Source: Flammeovirgaceae bacterium UBA1842 (GTDB lineage: Bacteria > Bacteroidota > Bacteroidia > Cytophagales > Cyclobacteriaceae). From it: a stretch of DNA of 12,993 nt. The notes under the pieces are model-generated. The model was not told the DNA's origin. It saw only the letters and a list, made by a program, of their open reading frames with translations, and searched no databases. Shown here piece by piece: positions 1 to 7,532 of this stretch (the first letter of the stretch is position 1; the number at the start of each line of letters is the position of its first letter). The position numbers were made by a program, and so were the translations under genes. Location of the stretch: contig DDIU01000031.1 of assembly GCA_002338655.1 (NCBI GenBank), positions 2,420 to 15,412 on the forward strand. The letters run 5' to 3'.

Positions 1-184
1 GGCAAGCTCAACATGACTATCGACAAGCTACCGATAATGTGTTTGATAGTTCACTTATAATCCTCCCTCTAACTCCCTCCAAAGGGAGAAAATATGGCAT
101 CAAACACGCCATCTCATTTTGTCCCGAAGGGATGCCTTTGGCATGCGTTTTCTCGAAAATGTTAATTCTCAGACTGACTTTATC
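1..184. repeat. Spacer with a cluster of short hairpin repeats
   Basis: No credible gene is seen here. Bases 1-17, read on the minus strand, give GTCATGTTGAGCTTGCC, which resembles a dispersed repeat I remember from Bacteroidota spacers. Four small hairpins then follow closely: 73-88 (CTCCCT/AGGGAG, 4-nt loop), 94-112 (ATGGC/GCCAT), 122-132 (TCCC/GGGA around GAA) and 132-144 (ATGCC/GGCAT around TTT). An outer near-match CATTTTG (115-121) / GAAAATG (155-161) encloses the last two. The cluster lies just past the 3' end of the minus-strand gene that stops at 185, so it may serve as its transcription end. It has no clear T-run, so that role is inference. Confidence 0.55.
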
Positions 185-1207
185 TTACTTACCAAATGCC
201 TCTACAGAATAGTCGAGATTGGTACTGTAAATAGGGAAGCTAATCTTTACTAAGGCATAAAAGCCTCTGCCTTTTAGTCCAGGCCTGGTGCCTACCTCCG
301 CTCCATAACCCCAGCTTAGGGTTCTATTGAATTTGCCATCTAGTCCTAACCTAAAACCAATCATGCTGGTTTCCAGTCCATCTGACGAATAGGGTGTGCC
401 ATTATAAACAATATCATCTATCGTTGGGGCACCAACCAAAATATCTAAAAAAGCAGTGAGTATCAAGTCATCTACACCCTCCACATATTTATTATCAAAA
501 TCAACGGCTACATTTTTAATCCAGGTCATCGAGCCTCCTACATAGCCACCTGCTACTTGCATGTTACCAAAAATAGATAGGTCGTCAGGCTCTGAAGTAG
601 CCGAGGATATCGTATTGCCATCTGCATCCACTAATATGGCACTGGTTTGATCTTGAGATTTTAAAGCTCTGTTTACATCAATGGCGGTATCAAAATACAA
701 CCCTCCCAAACGCACGCCATAAATTTTTCTCACCTTACAGGGAATCTCCACACTTAGAGGAACCCTCGAAGCCCATTTATCACCTCTATAGCTTTTCTTA
801 TACAAAAACATCTTTGTTTTTGAACTTTCATCAAAATCCTTCACATGATAGGTAGCCCCTAACTCATAATAATTGTAGGTATTGGGCAAATTATCAACAT
901 TACTATTTTTATCGGCAATATCACGGGTGAGGTCAAATTGCTTTGCATAGGTCTTTCGTGCATGCACCCTAAAATCAAACTTATCGGCCATATAATACGA
1001 TACCTCAAGGCCAAAACCTGCGTTTACATTGGTCACGAACATTTCGCCATATAGCGGTTGGAACTGTACAAATAGTTTGTTGATGGCATAAGGCTCATCA
1101 TATAACTCTTCATAAGTAACGGGATTTTTATCCGATCTGCTCTGCGAATAACCAGCAATACCTGCTGTAAACAGCAATAAGACTAAAAAAATGTAACTTT
1201 TTCTCAC
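185..1207 (-). CDS. Secreted protein, probable outer-membrane beta-barrel, function unknown
   Basis: The 340-residue product starts with a clear Sec signal peptide: basic MRKSY, a hydrophobic stretch IFLVLLLFTAGIAG, and a likely cut near YSQ. The rest is rich in Tyr, Gly and alternating polar/hydrophobic stretches, such as GFGLEVSYY, YGVRLGGLYFD, MIGFRLGLDGKF and GFYALVKISFPIY. This is the usual look of transmembrane beta-strands, so an outer-membrane barrel is likely. I do not recognise a family. The start is GTG at 1207: the nearby ATG at 1215 is out of frame and stops at once, and the GTG places the signal peptide exactly at the N-terminus. It lies 193 bp downstream of hemL on the same strand and could be co-transcribed or have its own promoter. 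No lipobox is seen, so it is not a lipoprotein. Confidence 0.8.
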   Translation of the reverse strand: MRKSYIFLVLLLFTAGIAGYSQSRSDKNPVTYEELYDEPYAINKLFVQFQPLYGEMFVTNVNAGFGLEVSYYMADKFDFRVHARKTYAKQFDLTRDIADKNSNVDNLPNTYNYYELGATYHVKDFDESSKTKMFLYKKSYRGDKWASRVPLSVEIPCKVRKIYGVRLGGLYFDTAIDVNRALKSQDQTSAILVDADGNTISSATSEPDDLSIFGNMQVAGGYVGGSMTWIKNVAVDFDNKYVEGVDDLILTAFLDILVGAPTIDDIVYNGTPYSSDGLETSMIGFRLGLDGKFNRTLSWGYGAEVGTRPGLKGRGFYALVKISFPIYSTNLDYSVEAFGK

Positions 1208-1400
1208 AGCTTCATATTTAAAAAAATAATATCGAACTCTCGGTGAATCGAAATTTAAAAGATAAAAATAATAAAAAATGTCTTAGAACGATATTCAATG
1301 TACTAAAGATGGACATAATTAACCTTAATATCACTAAAAAACCTGTTTCCTCCTTCATTTATACCTTAAAATAAAAGAGGTAACACCCTATATTGACGAT

Positions 1401-2690
1401 TTATATTAAGCTTTTTAGCACTTTTTTATTTGCTGCAATAATCTCATCAGCAATAGTATCCGTAATGGCCGTTGAAATAAACAGGGTCTCATATTGCGAG
1501 GGCGCTAAGTAAACCCCATTTTCCAACATGCCTTTAAAGTACCTACCGAAAAGAGCTGTATCACTTGTTTTGGCCTCTTCAAAATTGGTGACCTTAACAT
1601 CAGTGAAAAACAAACTACACATCGACCCGATTCTATTGATCGTATAATTCAAGTCCAATTCCTTTAGGTTATTGGCAAATCCGGCACATAATTTTTTTGT
1701 TATCCTGTCCAGTTCAGTATAAACTTCAGGGTGTTCATTCAAATAACGCAGCATCGTAAGTCCAGCTGTCATGGCAATTGGGTTTCCTGACAATGTCCCC
1801 GCTTGGTAAACTGGGCCCGATGGTGAAACGAAATCCATGATATCCGCTCTTCCTCCATAGGCACCTACCGGCATGCCCCCACCAATAATTTTCCCAAGAG
1901 TGGTCAGGTCAGGTTTTATATTAAACACTTCCTGTGCGCCACCTTTGGCCAACCTGAAGCCGGTCATCACTTCGTCAAAAATCAGGATGATGCCATTGTC
2001 ATCACATAATTTTCTTAGTCCTGCCAAGAAACCCTCATTGGGCAATACACAACCCATATTGCCCACTACAGGCTCCAGTATTATGGCAGCAATCTGATTC
2101 TTATTGTTGGCTACCAGTTCCTGTGTTTTTTCAAGGTCGTTAAAGGGTGCAGTTAAAGTATCATTGGCTACTCCTTGGGTCACCCCTGGACTGTCCGGTG
2201 AACCCATGGTAGCTACGCCACTCCCCGCTGCTATCAGAAATGAATCTCCATGGCCGTGATAACACCCTTCAAATTTGATGATTTTATCCCTGCCTGTAAA
2301 CCCCCTCGCCAATCGAACGGCAGACATGGTGGCTTCGGTACCACTATTGACCATCCTCACTTTTTCAATGGAAGGCATCATGGAAGCTATCAACTCGGCC
2401 ATTTCTACTTCCTTACGGGTGGGTGCACCAAATGAAAACGATGCCGATAAGGAGCCTTTAATGGCCTCCTCAATTTCAGGGTGTGCATGCCCCAGGATCA
2501 TTGGTCCCCAGGAATTGATCAGTTCAATGTACTGGTTTTTATCTTCATCGAAAAGATAGGCTCCCTTGGCAGATTTTATAAATATTGGGTCACCTCCTAC
2601 TGCCTTAAATGCCCTTACAGGTGAGTTTACACCACCTGGAATAAATTTATTGGCACGTTCAAAAAGTTGTTTACTATTATCAATCGTCAT
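1401..2690 (-). CDS. hemL: Glutamate-1-semialdehyde 2,1-aminomutase
   Basis: This PLP enzyme converts glutamate-1-semialdehyde to 5-aminolevulinate, the last step of the C5 route to heme and other tetrapyrroles, in the cytoplasm. The 429 residues match the usual family length. Family hallmarks visible are the N-terminal PGGVNSPVRAF (18-28), VNSGTEATMSAVRLARG (114-130) for phosphate binding, the FDEVMTGFR segment (238-246) with Asp239 facing the PLP ring nitrogen, and TLGKIIGGGMPVGAYGG (264-280) with Lys267 as the Schiff-base lysine. The C-terminal GVYLAPSQYE (392-401) is also typical. The ATG at 2690 lies inside the end of the upstream gene (11-bp overlap, different frame), which suggests translational coupling to the secreted binding-protein gene. 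No defect is seen. Confidence 0.97.
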   Translation of the reverse strand: MTIDNSKQLFERANKFIPGGVNSPVRAFKAVGGDPIFIKSAKGAYLFDEDKNQYIELINSWGPMILGHAHPEIEEAIKGSLSASFSFGAPTRKEVEMAELIASMMPSIEKVRMVNSGTEATMSAVRLARGFTGRDKIIKFEGCYHGHGDSFLIAAGSGVATMGSPDSPGVTQGVANDTLTAPFNDLEKTQELVANNKNQIAAIILEPVVGNMGCVLPNEGFLAGLRKLCDDNGIILIFDEVMTGFRLAKGGAQEVFNIKPDLTTLGKIIGGGMPVGAYGGRADIMDFVSPSGPVYQAGTLSGNPIAMTAGLTMLRYLNEHPEVYTELDRITKKLCAGFANNLKELDLNYTINRIGSMCSLFFTDVKVTNFEEAKTSDTALFGRYFKGMLENGVYLAPSQYETLFISTAITDTIADEIIAANKKVLKSLI

Positions 2691-4425
2691 TTTTTCTTTC
2701 GTAAATTATGTGAATATCCTCATTGTCGAAACTGAGCATAGGCACCATCAGGTTATCATTTGAATTGGCAAAATCAAATCCAGGTGTTAAATAGCCTTCC
2801 ATGTAGCCTTTGGTTTCCCAACCCAACTGAAAATATTTGCCATAGCTATCCAAGCTCCTGCCCATCAGCTTCATTAACTCATAACCTATCTCCACGTATT
2901 TATTTGGAACATTCCGGTGTTTACGGATGTAATTCTCACGAAATGAAGTATAGCGGGCATTTGATTTAATATTGTAAAGTGGGGCATATAATATGGTGCC
3001 CAACTTACTGTACATTTCATATTTTATTACAGGTAAGTCCAACCAATCAGCAGATCCGATAACAATAATGGAATCACCCCGGGTTTCCACAGCACTTAGC
3101 ACTTTCGATGAAATAAGATCATTGTTAGAGGCTACAAAAATATGACCGATACTGTCCAATTTGATTCCGTACTCCTCTTTGGCCTCCTCTGACGAAGCAT
3201 CTCGCAATTTAGTGTCCGGAATCAGTAGCATATCCAAAATAATCCTGGAGCTATCCTTGGCAATTTTTCTGGTGACAACGATATTAAAGCTGTCCTTTTC
3301 CATTCTCTTTTTATATGAAAATGCCACTGCAGAGTCCGTTGGCGTGTCTTCATAAAAAATTATACCCGGCTTCTTGTTGATGTTATTTAGTACATATTCC
3401 GCACTTTTTCGGCCAATGGTCTCATTACTTGGTGAAAAAAGAAATGAAAATGGGTTTTGCCCAATTACTTCCGCATTGGAAGAAATAGGGTTGATTACAT
3501 TTATCCTATTTTTGTAAGAAAATTCATTTACCACCTTGACACAATGGGAATATATTGGGCCAATAATTAAATCCATACCTTTCAGCTCAGGGTCTTCCAT
3601 TAATTTCCGTGTCACCGCTTCACTTCTTTTGGTATCGTAAGCAAATAGTTCAATGTTAATCCCTTCTGCTTTTAACGTATCTGCAGCCAATTCAATGCCT
3701 TGATAGAGATCCAGTACAAATTGGTTTACCTTTTTCCTTTCATTAGGTTGTAAGTCAGCGGCCATAAATGGCAATATGACGGCCACTTTATACTTGTCCT
3801 TATAAACGGTTTTCTTAAGTTCAATGACATTGAATTTCGCAGGGTTAAATTTGAATTTCTCAATAATGTCGTCCAGCATTTTCTGATCTTGATTTACCAA
3901 GGCCTGCTCCGTGATCTTTTTAGCCAGTAGCTCACCCACCACCTTATCATCAGGGTGGTTTTCATAAATGCCGGTCAAAATGTCGATAGACTCAATCTTG
4001 CTTAAGTAATTGTATTTAAGGTTCTCAACGTCCTTTTCTTCCTTTTTCGCTTTGATCTCGTTAAGGGAATTTAATGCTTGATTATATGCCTCTTCATCAA
4101 AATAAATGATCGCCAACCAAAAGTTGACTTCGTCCATTTTGCTCCAGGTAGGATATTTATTCTTAATCTGAAGGAGCATATTTTTACTCAAAGGCAAATA
4201 ATTGCTTTTGTAAGCGGCCAAAGCGTAATAAAACGAGGAATAAGTCGAGAAATAATTGCCCGGGGCCTCCTCTATCAAAGGTTTGAAAGATTCCATGGCA
4301 AGGGCAAATTTACCCTCTTTATAAAATGCCTTTGCATTGACATACTGTTGCTGCCAATTTTGATTTTGTGCGTAAAGACTTGATGAAACTAAAAGCCAGA
4401 CAATTAATAAATTAGTATACTTCAT
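2680..4425 (-). CDS. Secreted TPR-like/periplasmic-binding-protein-fold protein
   Basis: The 581-residue product (counted from the chosen start) has a signal peptide, MKYTNLLIVWLLVSSSLYAQ, without a lipobox. Residues about 25-190 are helical and TPR-like, with repeats such as AFYKEGKFALAMESFKPLIE. Residues about 212-575 resemble a type I periplasmic-binding protein of the LivJ/ABC-substrate type: KVAVILPF (213-220) opens the fold and DLIIGPIYS and INPISS are typical of it. The same order, TPR then PBP fold, is known in the penicillin-binding-protein activator LpoA (LppC), so a cell-wall role is as possible as substrate binding. No ABC permease or ATPase lies nearby, which argues against a simple transporter subunit. 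I chose ATG 4425 because it begins the signal peptide and lies 16 nt after guaA. An in-frame ATG at 4455 would add 10 polar residues and overlap guaA. Confidence 0.8.
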   Translation of the reverse strand: MKYTNLLIVWLLVSSSLYAQNQNWQQQYVNAKAFYKEGKFALAMESFKPLIEEAPGNYFSTYSSFYYALAAYKSNYLPLSKNMLLQIKNKYPTWSKMDEVNFWLAIIYFDEEAYNQALNSLNEIKAKKEEKDVENLKYNYLSKIESIDILTGIYENHPDDKVVGELLAKKITEQALVNQDQKMLDDIIEKFKFNPAKFNVIELKKTVYKDKYKVAVILPFMAADLQPNERKKVNQFVLDLYQGIELAADTLKAEGINIELFAYDTKRSEAVTRKLMEDPELKGMDLIIGPIYSHCVKVVNEFSYKNRINVINPISSNAEVIGQNPFSFLFSPSNETIGRKSAEYVLNNINKKPGIIFYEDTPTDSAVAFSYKKRMEKDSFNIVVTRKIAKDSSRIILDMLLIPDTKLRDASSEEAKEEYGIKLDSIGHIFVASNNDLISSKVLSAVETRGDSIIVIGSADWLDLPVIKYEMYSKLGTILYAPLYNIKSNARYTSFRENYIRKHRNVPNKYVEIGYELMKLMGRSLDSYGKYFQLGWETKGYMEGYLTPGFDFANSNDNLMVPMLSFDNEDIHIIYERKNDD

Positions 4426-4441
4426 GGATCCGTTCTGATGA

Positions 4442-5971
4442 TTATTCCCACTCAATAGTAGCAGGTGGTTTTGAGCTAATATCGTAAACTACTCTATTTA
4501 CTCCTTTAACGCTATTTATTATTTCATTTGATACATCGGCAAGAAACTCATAGGGCAAATGGCACCAATCTGCGGTCATACCGTCTACACTTGTAACTGC
4601 CCTCAAACTTACCACTTGTTCGTAAGTCCGTTCATCGCCCATCACACCCACGGAATTAATAGGTAAAAGCATTGCTCCTGCTTGCCATACCTCATCATAT
4701 AATCCTGCTTTTTTAAGTCCATTGATAAACAGATAATCTACCTCTTGCAGTATGGCTACTTTGCCAGGGGTAATGTCCCCTAATATTCTTATGCCCAAGC
4801 CGGGACCAGGGAATGGATGCCGGCCTAATATTTTTTGATCAATTTCCAGTGTTTTACCTACCAAACGCACTTCATCTTTAAAAAGTGTATTTAGCGGTTC
4901 TACCACTTTCAGCTTCATAAAATCAGGCAAACCACCCACATTATGATGCGATTTAATGGTTGCCGATGGGCCTTTAACAGAAATCGATTCAATCACATCT
5001 GGATAAATAGTGCCTTGTCCTAACCACTTTGCGTCCTCTATTTTATGTGATTCTTCATCAAAAACTTCAATAAACACGCGGCCAATGGCCTTTCTTTTTT
5101 CTTCTGGGTCAGTTAAGCCCTTAAGTGCGGCATAGAACTTATCCTTGGCATCCACCCCTTTAATATTCAAGCCCATGTGTTGGTAAGAATCCAATACCTC
5201 TTGGTACTCATTCTTTCTCAAAAGGCCATTATCAACAAAAATGCAATGTAAGTTCTTTCCTATGGCATGATGGATCAAGGTGGCAGCTACTGAGGAATCA
5301 ACCCCTCCTGACAAGCCCATCACTACCTTGTCATTTCCTAATTTTTCCTTCAACTCAGCTATCGTACTCTCCACAAATATATCGGGCGTCCAATCTTGTG
5401 AGCAACCGGAAATATGAACGACAAAATTCCTGAGCAACTCCTTACCTTGGGTGGTATGCGTCACTTCAGGGTGAAACTGTATGGCATAGGTCTCTTCGTT
5501 CTTAATTTTAAAAGCCGCTACTTCCACTGAAGCAGTACTGGCAATGATTTCAAAATCATTCGGCAATTCGGCAATGGTATCGCTATGCGACATCCACACC
5601 TGTGAGTCGATTGTAATCTCTTTCATAAGATCATTGTGCTGATCTGACCTGGTCAACTTCGCACGGCCATACTCGCGGATTTTTGAAGGAAGTACCTTGC
5701 CGCCCGATTTCTGAGCCAACATTTGAGCACCATAACAAACGCCCAATAAAGGCACCTTTTTTCTAAATAAACTTAGATCAATGTCAGGTGCATCTTCCTG
5801 CCTTACCGAACAAGGACTCCCTGAAAGGATGACGCCTTTTATGTCATCGGTAAGTTCTGGAATGTTGTTGTAAGGGTGGATTTCACAGTAAACATTGAGC
5901 TCCCTGACTCTACGGGCTATAAGCTGTGTATATTGTGAGCCAAAGTCTAAGATTAATATCTGTTCTGCCAT
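4442..5971 (-). CDS. guaA: GMP synthase (glutamine-hydrolysing)
   Basis: This enzyme amidates XMP to GMP using ATP and glutamine, the last step of guanine nucleotide synthesis. The 509 residues hold both domains. The N-terminal class I glutamine amidotransferase has ILDFGSQYTQLIARRVRE (7-24), the nucleophile Cys79 in GVCYGAQ, and His167/Glu169 in QFHPEV. The ATP pyrophosphatase has the P-loop SGGVDSS (221-227) and the LGQGTIYPDVIES segment. The C-terminal dimerisation domain ends in the characteristic KPPATIEWE. Length and motifs are those of a complete functional enzyme. It is the first gene of the minus-strand block and faces the M48 protease gene across a 105-bp spacer. The next gene begins 16 nt after its stop, so the two are probably in one operon. 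Confidence 0.98.
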   Translation of the reverse strand: MAEQILILDFGSQYTQLIARRVRELNVYCEIHPYNNIPELTDDIKGVILSGSPCSVRQEDAPDIDLSLFRKKVPLLGVCYGAQMLAQKSGGKVLPSKIREYGRAKLTRSDQHNDLMKEITIDSQVWMSHSDTIAELPNDFEIIASTASVEVAAFKIKNEETYAIQFHPEVTHTTQGKELLRNFVVHISGCSQDWTPDIFVESTIAELKEKLGNDKVVMGLSGGVDSSVAATLIHHAIGKNLHCIFVDNGLLRKNEYQEVLDSYQHMGLNIKGVDAKDKFYAALKGLTDPEEKRKAIGRVFIEVFDEESHKIEDAKWLGQGTIYPDVIESISVKGPSATIKSHHNVGGLPDFMKLKVVEPLNTLFKDEVRLVGKTLEIDQKILGRHPFPGPGLGIRILGDITPGKVAILQEVDYLFINGLKKAGLYDEVWQAGAMLLPINSVGVMGDERTYEQVVSLRAVTSVDGMTADWCHLPYEFLADVSNEIINSVKGVNRVVYDISSKPPATIEWE

Positions 5972-6076
5972 GGTGCAAAAATAGTACCTGCACCATTAAA
6001 TACTATCAAATTAGAATTAATTTAATGATTCATGCTTTGTGGTACAATTTTGGTGTCTGTATATTAAATTTGAACT
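5972..6076. promoter_or_regulatory. Divergent promoter region between guaA and the M48 gene
   Basis: This 105-bp AT-rich spacer must carry promoters for both directions. On the minus strand, TATTTTTG (5983 down to 5976) fits the Bacteroidota -7 pattern TAnnTTTG, and a TTTG lies at 6010-6007; their 23-nt spacing is slightly long. On the plus strand, TAAATTTG (6065-6072) fits the same pattern with a TTTG at 6036-6039, spaced 25 nt. Both -7-like motifs end only four bases before the start codon. If real, they would give almost leaderless transcripts, so I regard them as weak. No Shine-Dalgarno sequence precedes either start. Confidence 0.3.
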
Positions 6077-6892
6077 ATGAAAAAATATAAATACCCTGCT
6101 CTTTACACCACAGTGATACTCACTCTGTTAACACTAGGTGGTTGCGATAAAAATAATAACCTCGTGTTATTCTCTGTCCAAAATGACAAGGAATTGGGGG
6201 CACAGGTAAGTGCCGAGATTGCTGCCGACCCGTCTTTTGTGATCCTCGATCGGTCAACCAATGTCGAGGCCTATTCTTATTTGGATGGAATGGTAAACGA
6301 AATTCTTCAAAAAGGGGACGTGGCGTATCGTAATGAATTTGTTTGGGATGTTCATATTGTTCATGACGATGCTGTTCTCAATGCTTTTGCAACCCCAGGT
6401 GGATATATTTATGTCTATACTGGCCTAATTAAATACCTTGATGAAGCCGATGACCTTGCGGGTGTTCTGGGACATGAAATAGCTCATGCTGACCTTCGGC
6501 ATACGAGTAGGAATTTGCAAAAACTATATGGTGTTCAGATTTTATTGAGCATTTTGATTGGTGAGAATGCCTCTGAACTAACCAATATTGCTGGACAAAT
6601 TGCTGGTACAGTAGCCGGATTGAGTTTTAGCCGCGAGTTTGAATCAGAAGCGGATGCCCGAGCTGTAGAATATAATGCAAATACGATCTATGCCTGTGAT
6701 GGAGTAAAACACTTTTTTGAAAAATTGACTGAAGCAGGAAGTGGTAGTGGCACTCCGGAATTTCTAAGTACGCACCCCAATCCGGTAACCCGAGTGGCGG
6801 ACATTACTGCTAAAGCTGCCGAATTAGGCTGTAGTACTACATTAGTAGGAGGAGATGGCTATACTGATTTTAAAAATACCTTACCAAATTAA
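6077..6892 (+). CDS. M48-family zinc metalloprotease lipoprotein
   Basis: This is a cell-envelope zinc protease of 271 residues. The N-terminus MKKYKYPALYTTVILTLLTLGGC is a lipoprotein signal with lipobox LGGC (Cys23), so the mature protein is lipid-anchored. The catalytic motif HEIAH is at 133-137, preceded by the family's NAFATPGGYIYVYTGL (102-117). The third zinc ligand is a Glu in SREFESEADARAVEY (185-199). THP at 232-234 matches the histidine that gates the active site in BepA-type M48 proteases (established for BepA, inferred here). Unlike BepA it ends soon after and has no C-terminal TPR domain, so it resembles the short YggG/LoiP-like or Oma1-like forms. A role in outer-membrane protein quality control is plausible but not shown. 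The next gene begins 640 bp away, across a repeat region. Confidence 0.92.
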   Translation: MKKYKYPALYTTVILTLLTLGGCDKNNNLVLFSVQNDKELGAQVSAEIAADPSFVILDRSTNVEAYSYLDGMVNEILQKGDVAYRNEFVWDVHIVHDDAVLNAFATPGGYIYVYTGLIKYLDEADDLAGVLGHEIAHADLRHTSRNLQKLYGVQILLSILIGENASELTNIAGQIAGTVAGLSFSREFESEADARAVEYNANTIYACDGVKHFFEKLTEAGSGSGTPEFLSTHPNPVTRVADITAKAAELGCSTTLVGGDGYTDFKNTLPN

Positions 6893-6896
6893 CACA

Positions 6897-6933
6897 TCAT
6901 TTCGAACATAGCGTAGCGAAGTGAGACATCTCC
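6897..6933 (+). repeat. Dispersed repeat core, copy 1
   Basis: It begins TCATTTCGAACATAGCG and ends GTGAGACATCTCC. The central GCGTAGCGAAGTGAGA (6911-6926) is identical to that in copy 3. It starts five bases after the stop codon of the M48 gene. The sequence resembles a repeat I remember from many Bacteroidota intergenic spacers; this was not checked against a database. Confidence 0.7.
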
Positions 6934-6947
6934 TATTTAATTATATA

Positions 6948-7045
6948 GAGGATTAGTAAGCATACGCACTAGTTACATTTATGGCTTATAAAAAAGTTGT
7001 TTCAGCATTTTTGCCTTCTGGCATTATATGATTACTAAGCCTTCC
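6948..7045. repeat. Inverted repeat pair GGATTAGTAAGCAT, unit 1
   Basis: The left arm GAGGATTAGTAAGCAT (6948-6963) is opposed by an imperfect inverse ATGATTACTAAGCCTTCC (7028-7045), with about 64 nt between them. The pair lies between repeat cores 1 and 2, which are themselves inverted to each other, so 6897-7145 is a nested foldback. Confidence 0.6.
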
Positions 7046-7103
7046 TTGTATTTTGAATGCATCGATGCTCCGTATTGAATTAGACCAACTGCCATATTAA
7101 CAA

Positions 7104-7145
7104 GGAGATTTCTCAGTCGCCTAAATGGCTCCATCGAAATGACGT
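7104..7145 (-). repeat. Dispersed repeat core, copy 2 (inverted)
   Basis: It reads GGAGATTTCTCAGTCGCC at the left end and TCCATCGAAATGACGT at the right, the inverse of copies 1 and 3. The middle is diverged. With copy 1 it could fold the intervening 170 bases into a long stem. Confidence 0.65.
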
Positions 7146-7275
7146 TGTAATTTACTATTTAATACACATGAAAATTTCATCTTCATCGAATACTATTGAT
7201 TTATTCGCATTGAAAACGGCCATCAAGTAAATAATGAGCCATCGCAAGAGATATAATACAAAGCCCTCTCCCTTA

Positions 7276-7297
7276 AATGCTTACTAAGCCTGCCTTA
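7276..7297. repeat. Unpaired inverted arm of the GGATTAGTAAGCAT family
   Basis: The sequence ATGCTTACTAAGCCTGCCTTAC is the inverse of the GGATTAGTAAGCAT arm. It shares CTGCCTTAC with the arm at 7448-7470. No forward partner lies directly upstream, so it may be the remnant of a further unit. Confidence 0.5.
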
Positions 7298-7316
7298 CCT
7301 TATAAATTTAAACAAC

Positions 7317-7356
7317 ACGTCATTTCGCACGAAGCGTAGCGAAGTGAGAAATCCCC
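7317..7356 (+). repeat. Dispersed repeat core, copy 3
   Basis: It begins ACGTCATTTCGCACGAAGCG and ends GTGAGAAATCCCC. It matches copy 1 over most of its length and has the same following arm (GAGGATTAGTAAGCAT) five bases later. Core and arm therefore travel together. Confidence 0.7.
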
Positions 7357-7361
7357 GTATC

Positions 7362-7470
7362 GAGGATTAGTAAGCATTCTAATTATTAACAATCAACACT
7401 TATAAACAGAACTATTGCAGAGTTTTGTTTATACTATCTGCAGCATGCATGCCTACTAATCCTGCCTTAC
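7362..7470. repeat. Inverted repeat pair GGATTAGTAAGCAT, unit 2
   Basis: The left arm GAGGATTAGTAAGCAT (7362-7377) is identical to that of unit 1. The right arm ATGCCTACTAATCCTGCCTTAC (7449-7470) is its near-perfect inverse (one mismatch over 14 bp). The 70-nt inner segment differs from that of unit 1, so the arms are conserved while the inner part is not. Confidence 0.6.
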
Positions 7471-7475
7471 ATATT

Positions 7476-7510
7476 ACAGTTCACTACATTCATCCTTCGG
7501 TTCACTACAT
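7476..7510 (+). promoter_or_regulatory. Tandem direct repeat, candidate LytTR-regulator operator
   Basis: GTTCACTACAT occurs exactly twice, at 7479-7489 and 7500-7510, with a 21-bp period (two helical turns). LytTR regulators such as AgrA and AlgR bind pairs of 9-bp direct repeats, roughly [TA][AC][CA]GTTN[AG][TG], 12-13 bp apart. Here ACAGTTCAC (7476-7484) fits 8 of 9 positions and TCGGTTCAC (7497-7505) fits 7 of 9, with exactly 12 bp between. A LytTR regulator is encoded 3.8 kb downstream. The site ends 22-27 bp before the start codon, closer than usual for an activator. A TATAAT at 7510-7515 would start transcription at about the ribosome-binding site, so the promoter itself is unclear. 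Confidence 0.45.
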
Positions 7511-7518
7511 ATAATTAT

Positions 7519-7523
7519 AGGAG
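7519..7523 (+). promoter_or_regulatory. Ribosome-binding site AGGAG
   Basis: AGGAG lies nine bases before ATG 7533. Clear Shine-Dalgarno sites are uncommon in this window, so this one favours the upstream start for the repeat-protein gene. Confidence 0.55.
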
Positions 7524-7532
7524 TACGTAACA

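Larger units (their letters stand above)
6893..7475. other. Non-coding repeat-filled spacer
   Basis: I see no gene here; frames are short and lack protein character. The stretch is dominated by two repeat families. One is the TCATTTCG...GTGAGAAATC core: forward at 6897-6933 and 7317-7356, inverted at 7104-7145. The other is the arm GAGGATTAGTAAGCAT and its inverse. Copies of the second sit at 6948-6963 and 7362-7377 (forward), and at 7028-7045, 7276-7297 and 7448-7470 (inverted). Between the elements the sequence is plain AT-rich DNA. Confidence 0.75.

Noticed and set aside
1..60. Open frame from the window's left edge to TAA at 58-60, and another open frame through to about 210 on the plus strand
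   Set aside because: The left end resembles a dispersed intergenic repeat on the opposite strand, and the longer frame runs through the hairpin cluster and into the tail of the minus-strand gene. Neither reads like a real protein end.
1218..1358. 46-codon minus-strand frame between hemL and the beta-barrel gene, starting MKEETGFLVILRL
   Set aside because: It is rich in Phe and Leu as expected by chance from AT-rich DNA and has no supporting motif. It remains a weak small-membrane-peptide candidate.
6065..6072. TAAATTTG as a Bacteroidota -7 promoter box for the M48 gene
   Set aside because: It ends four bases before the start codon and its TTTG partner is 25 nt away, so transcription would begin inside or at the gene. 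Kept only as a weak remark in the spacer entry.
6893..7475. CRISPR array
   Set aside because: The repeats are few, occur in both orientations, and are unevenly spaced, with no cas gene nearby.
7510..7515. TATAAT as a -10 box for the repeat-protein gene
   Set aside because: Transcription would start at the AGGAG ribosome-binding site and remove it, there is no matching -35, and Bacteroidota use a different promoter pattern.
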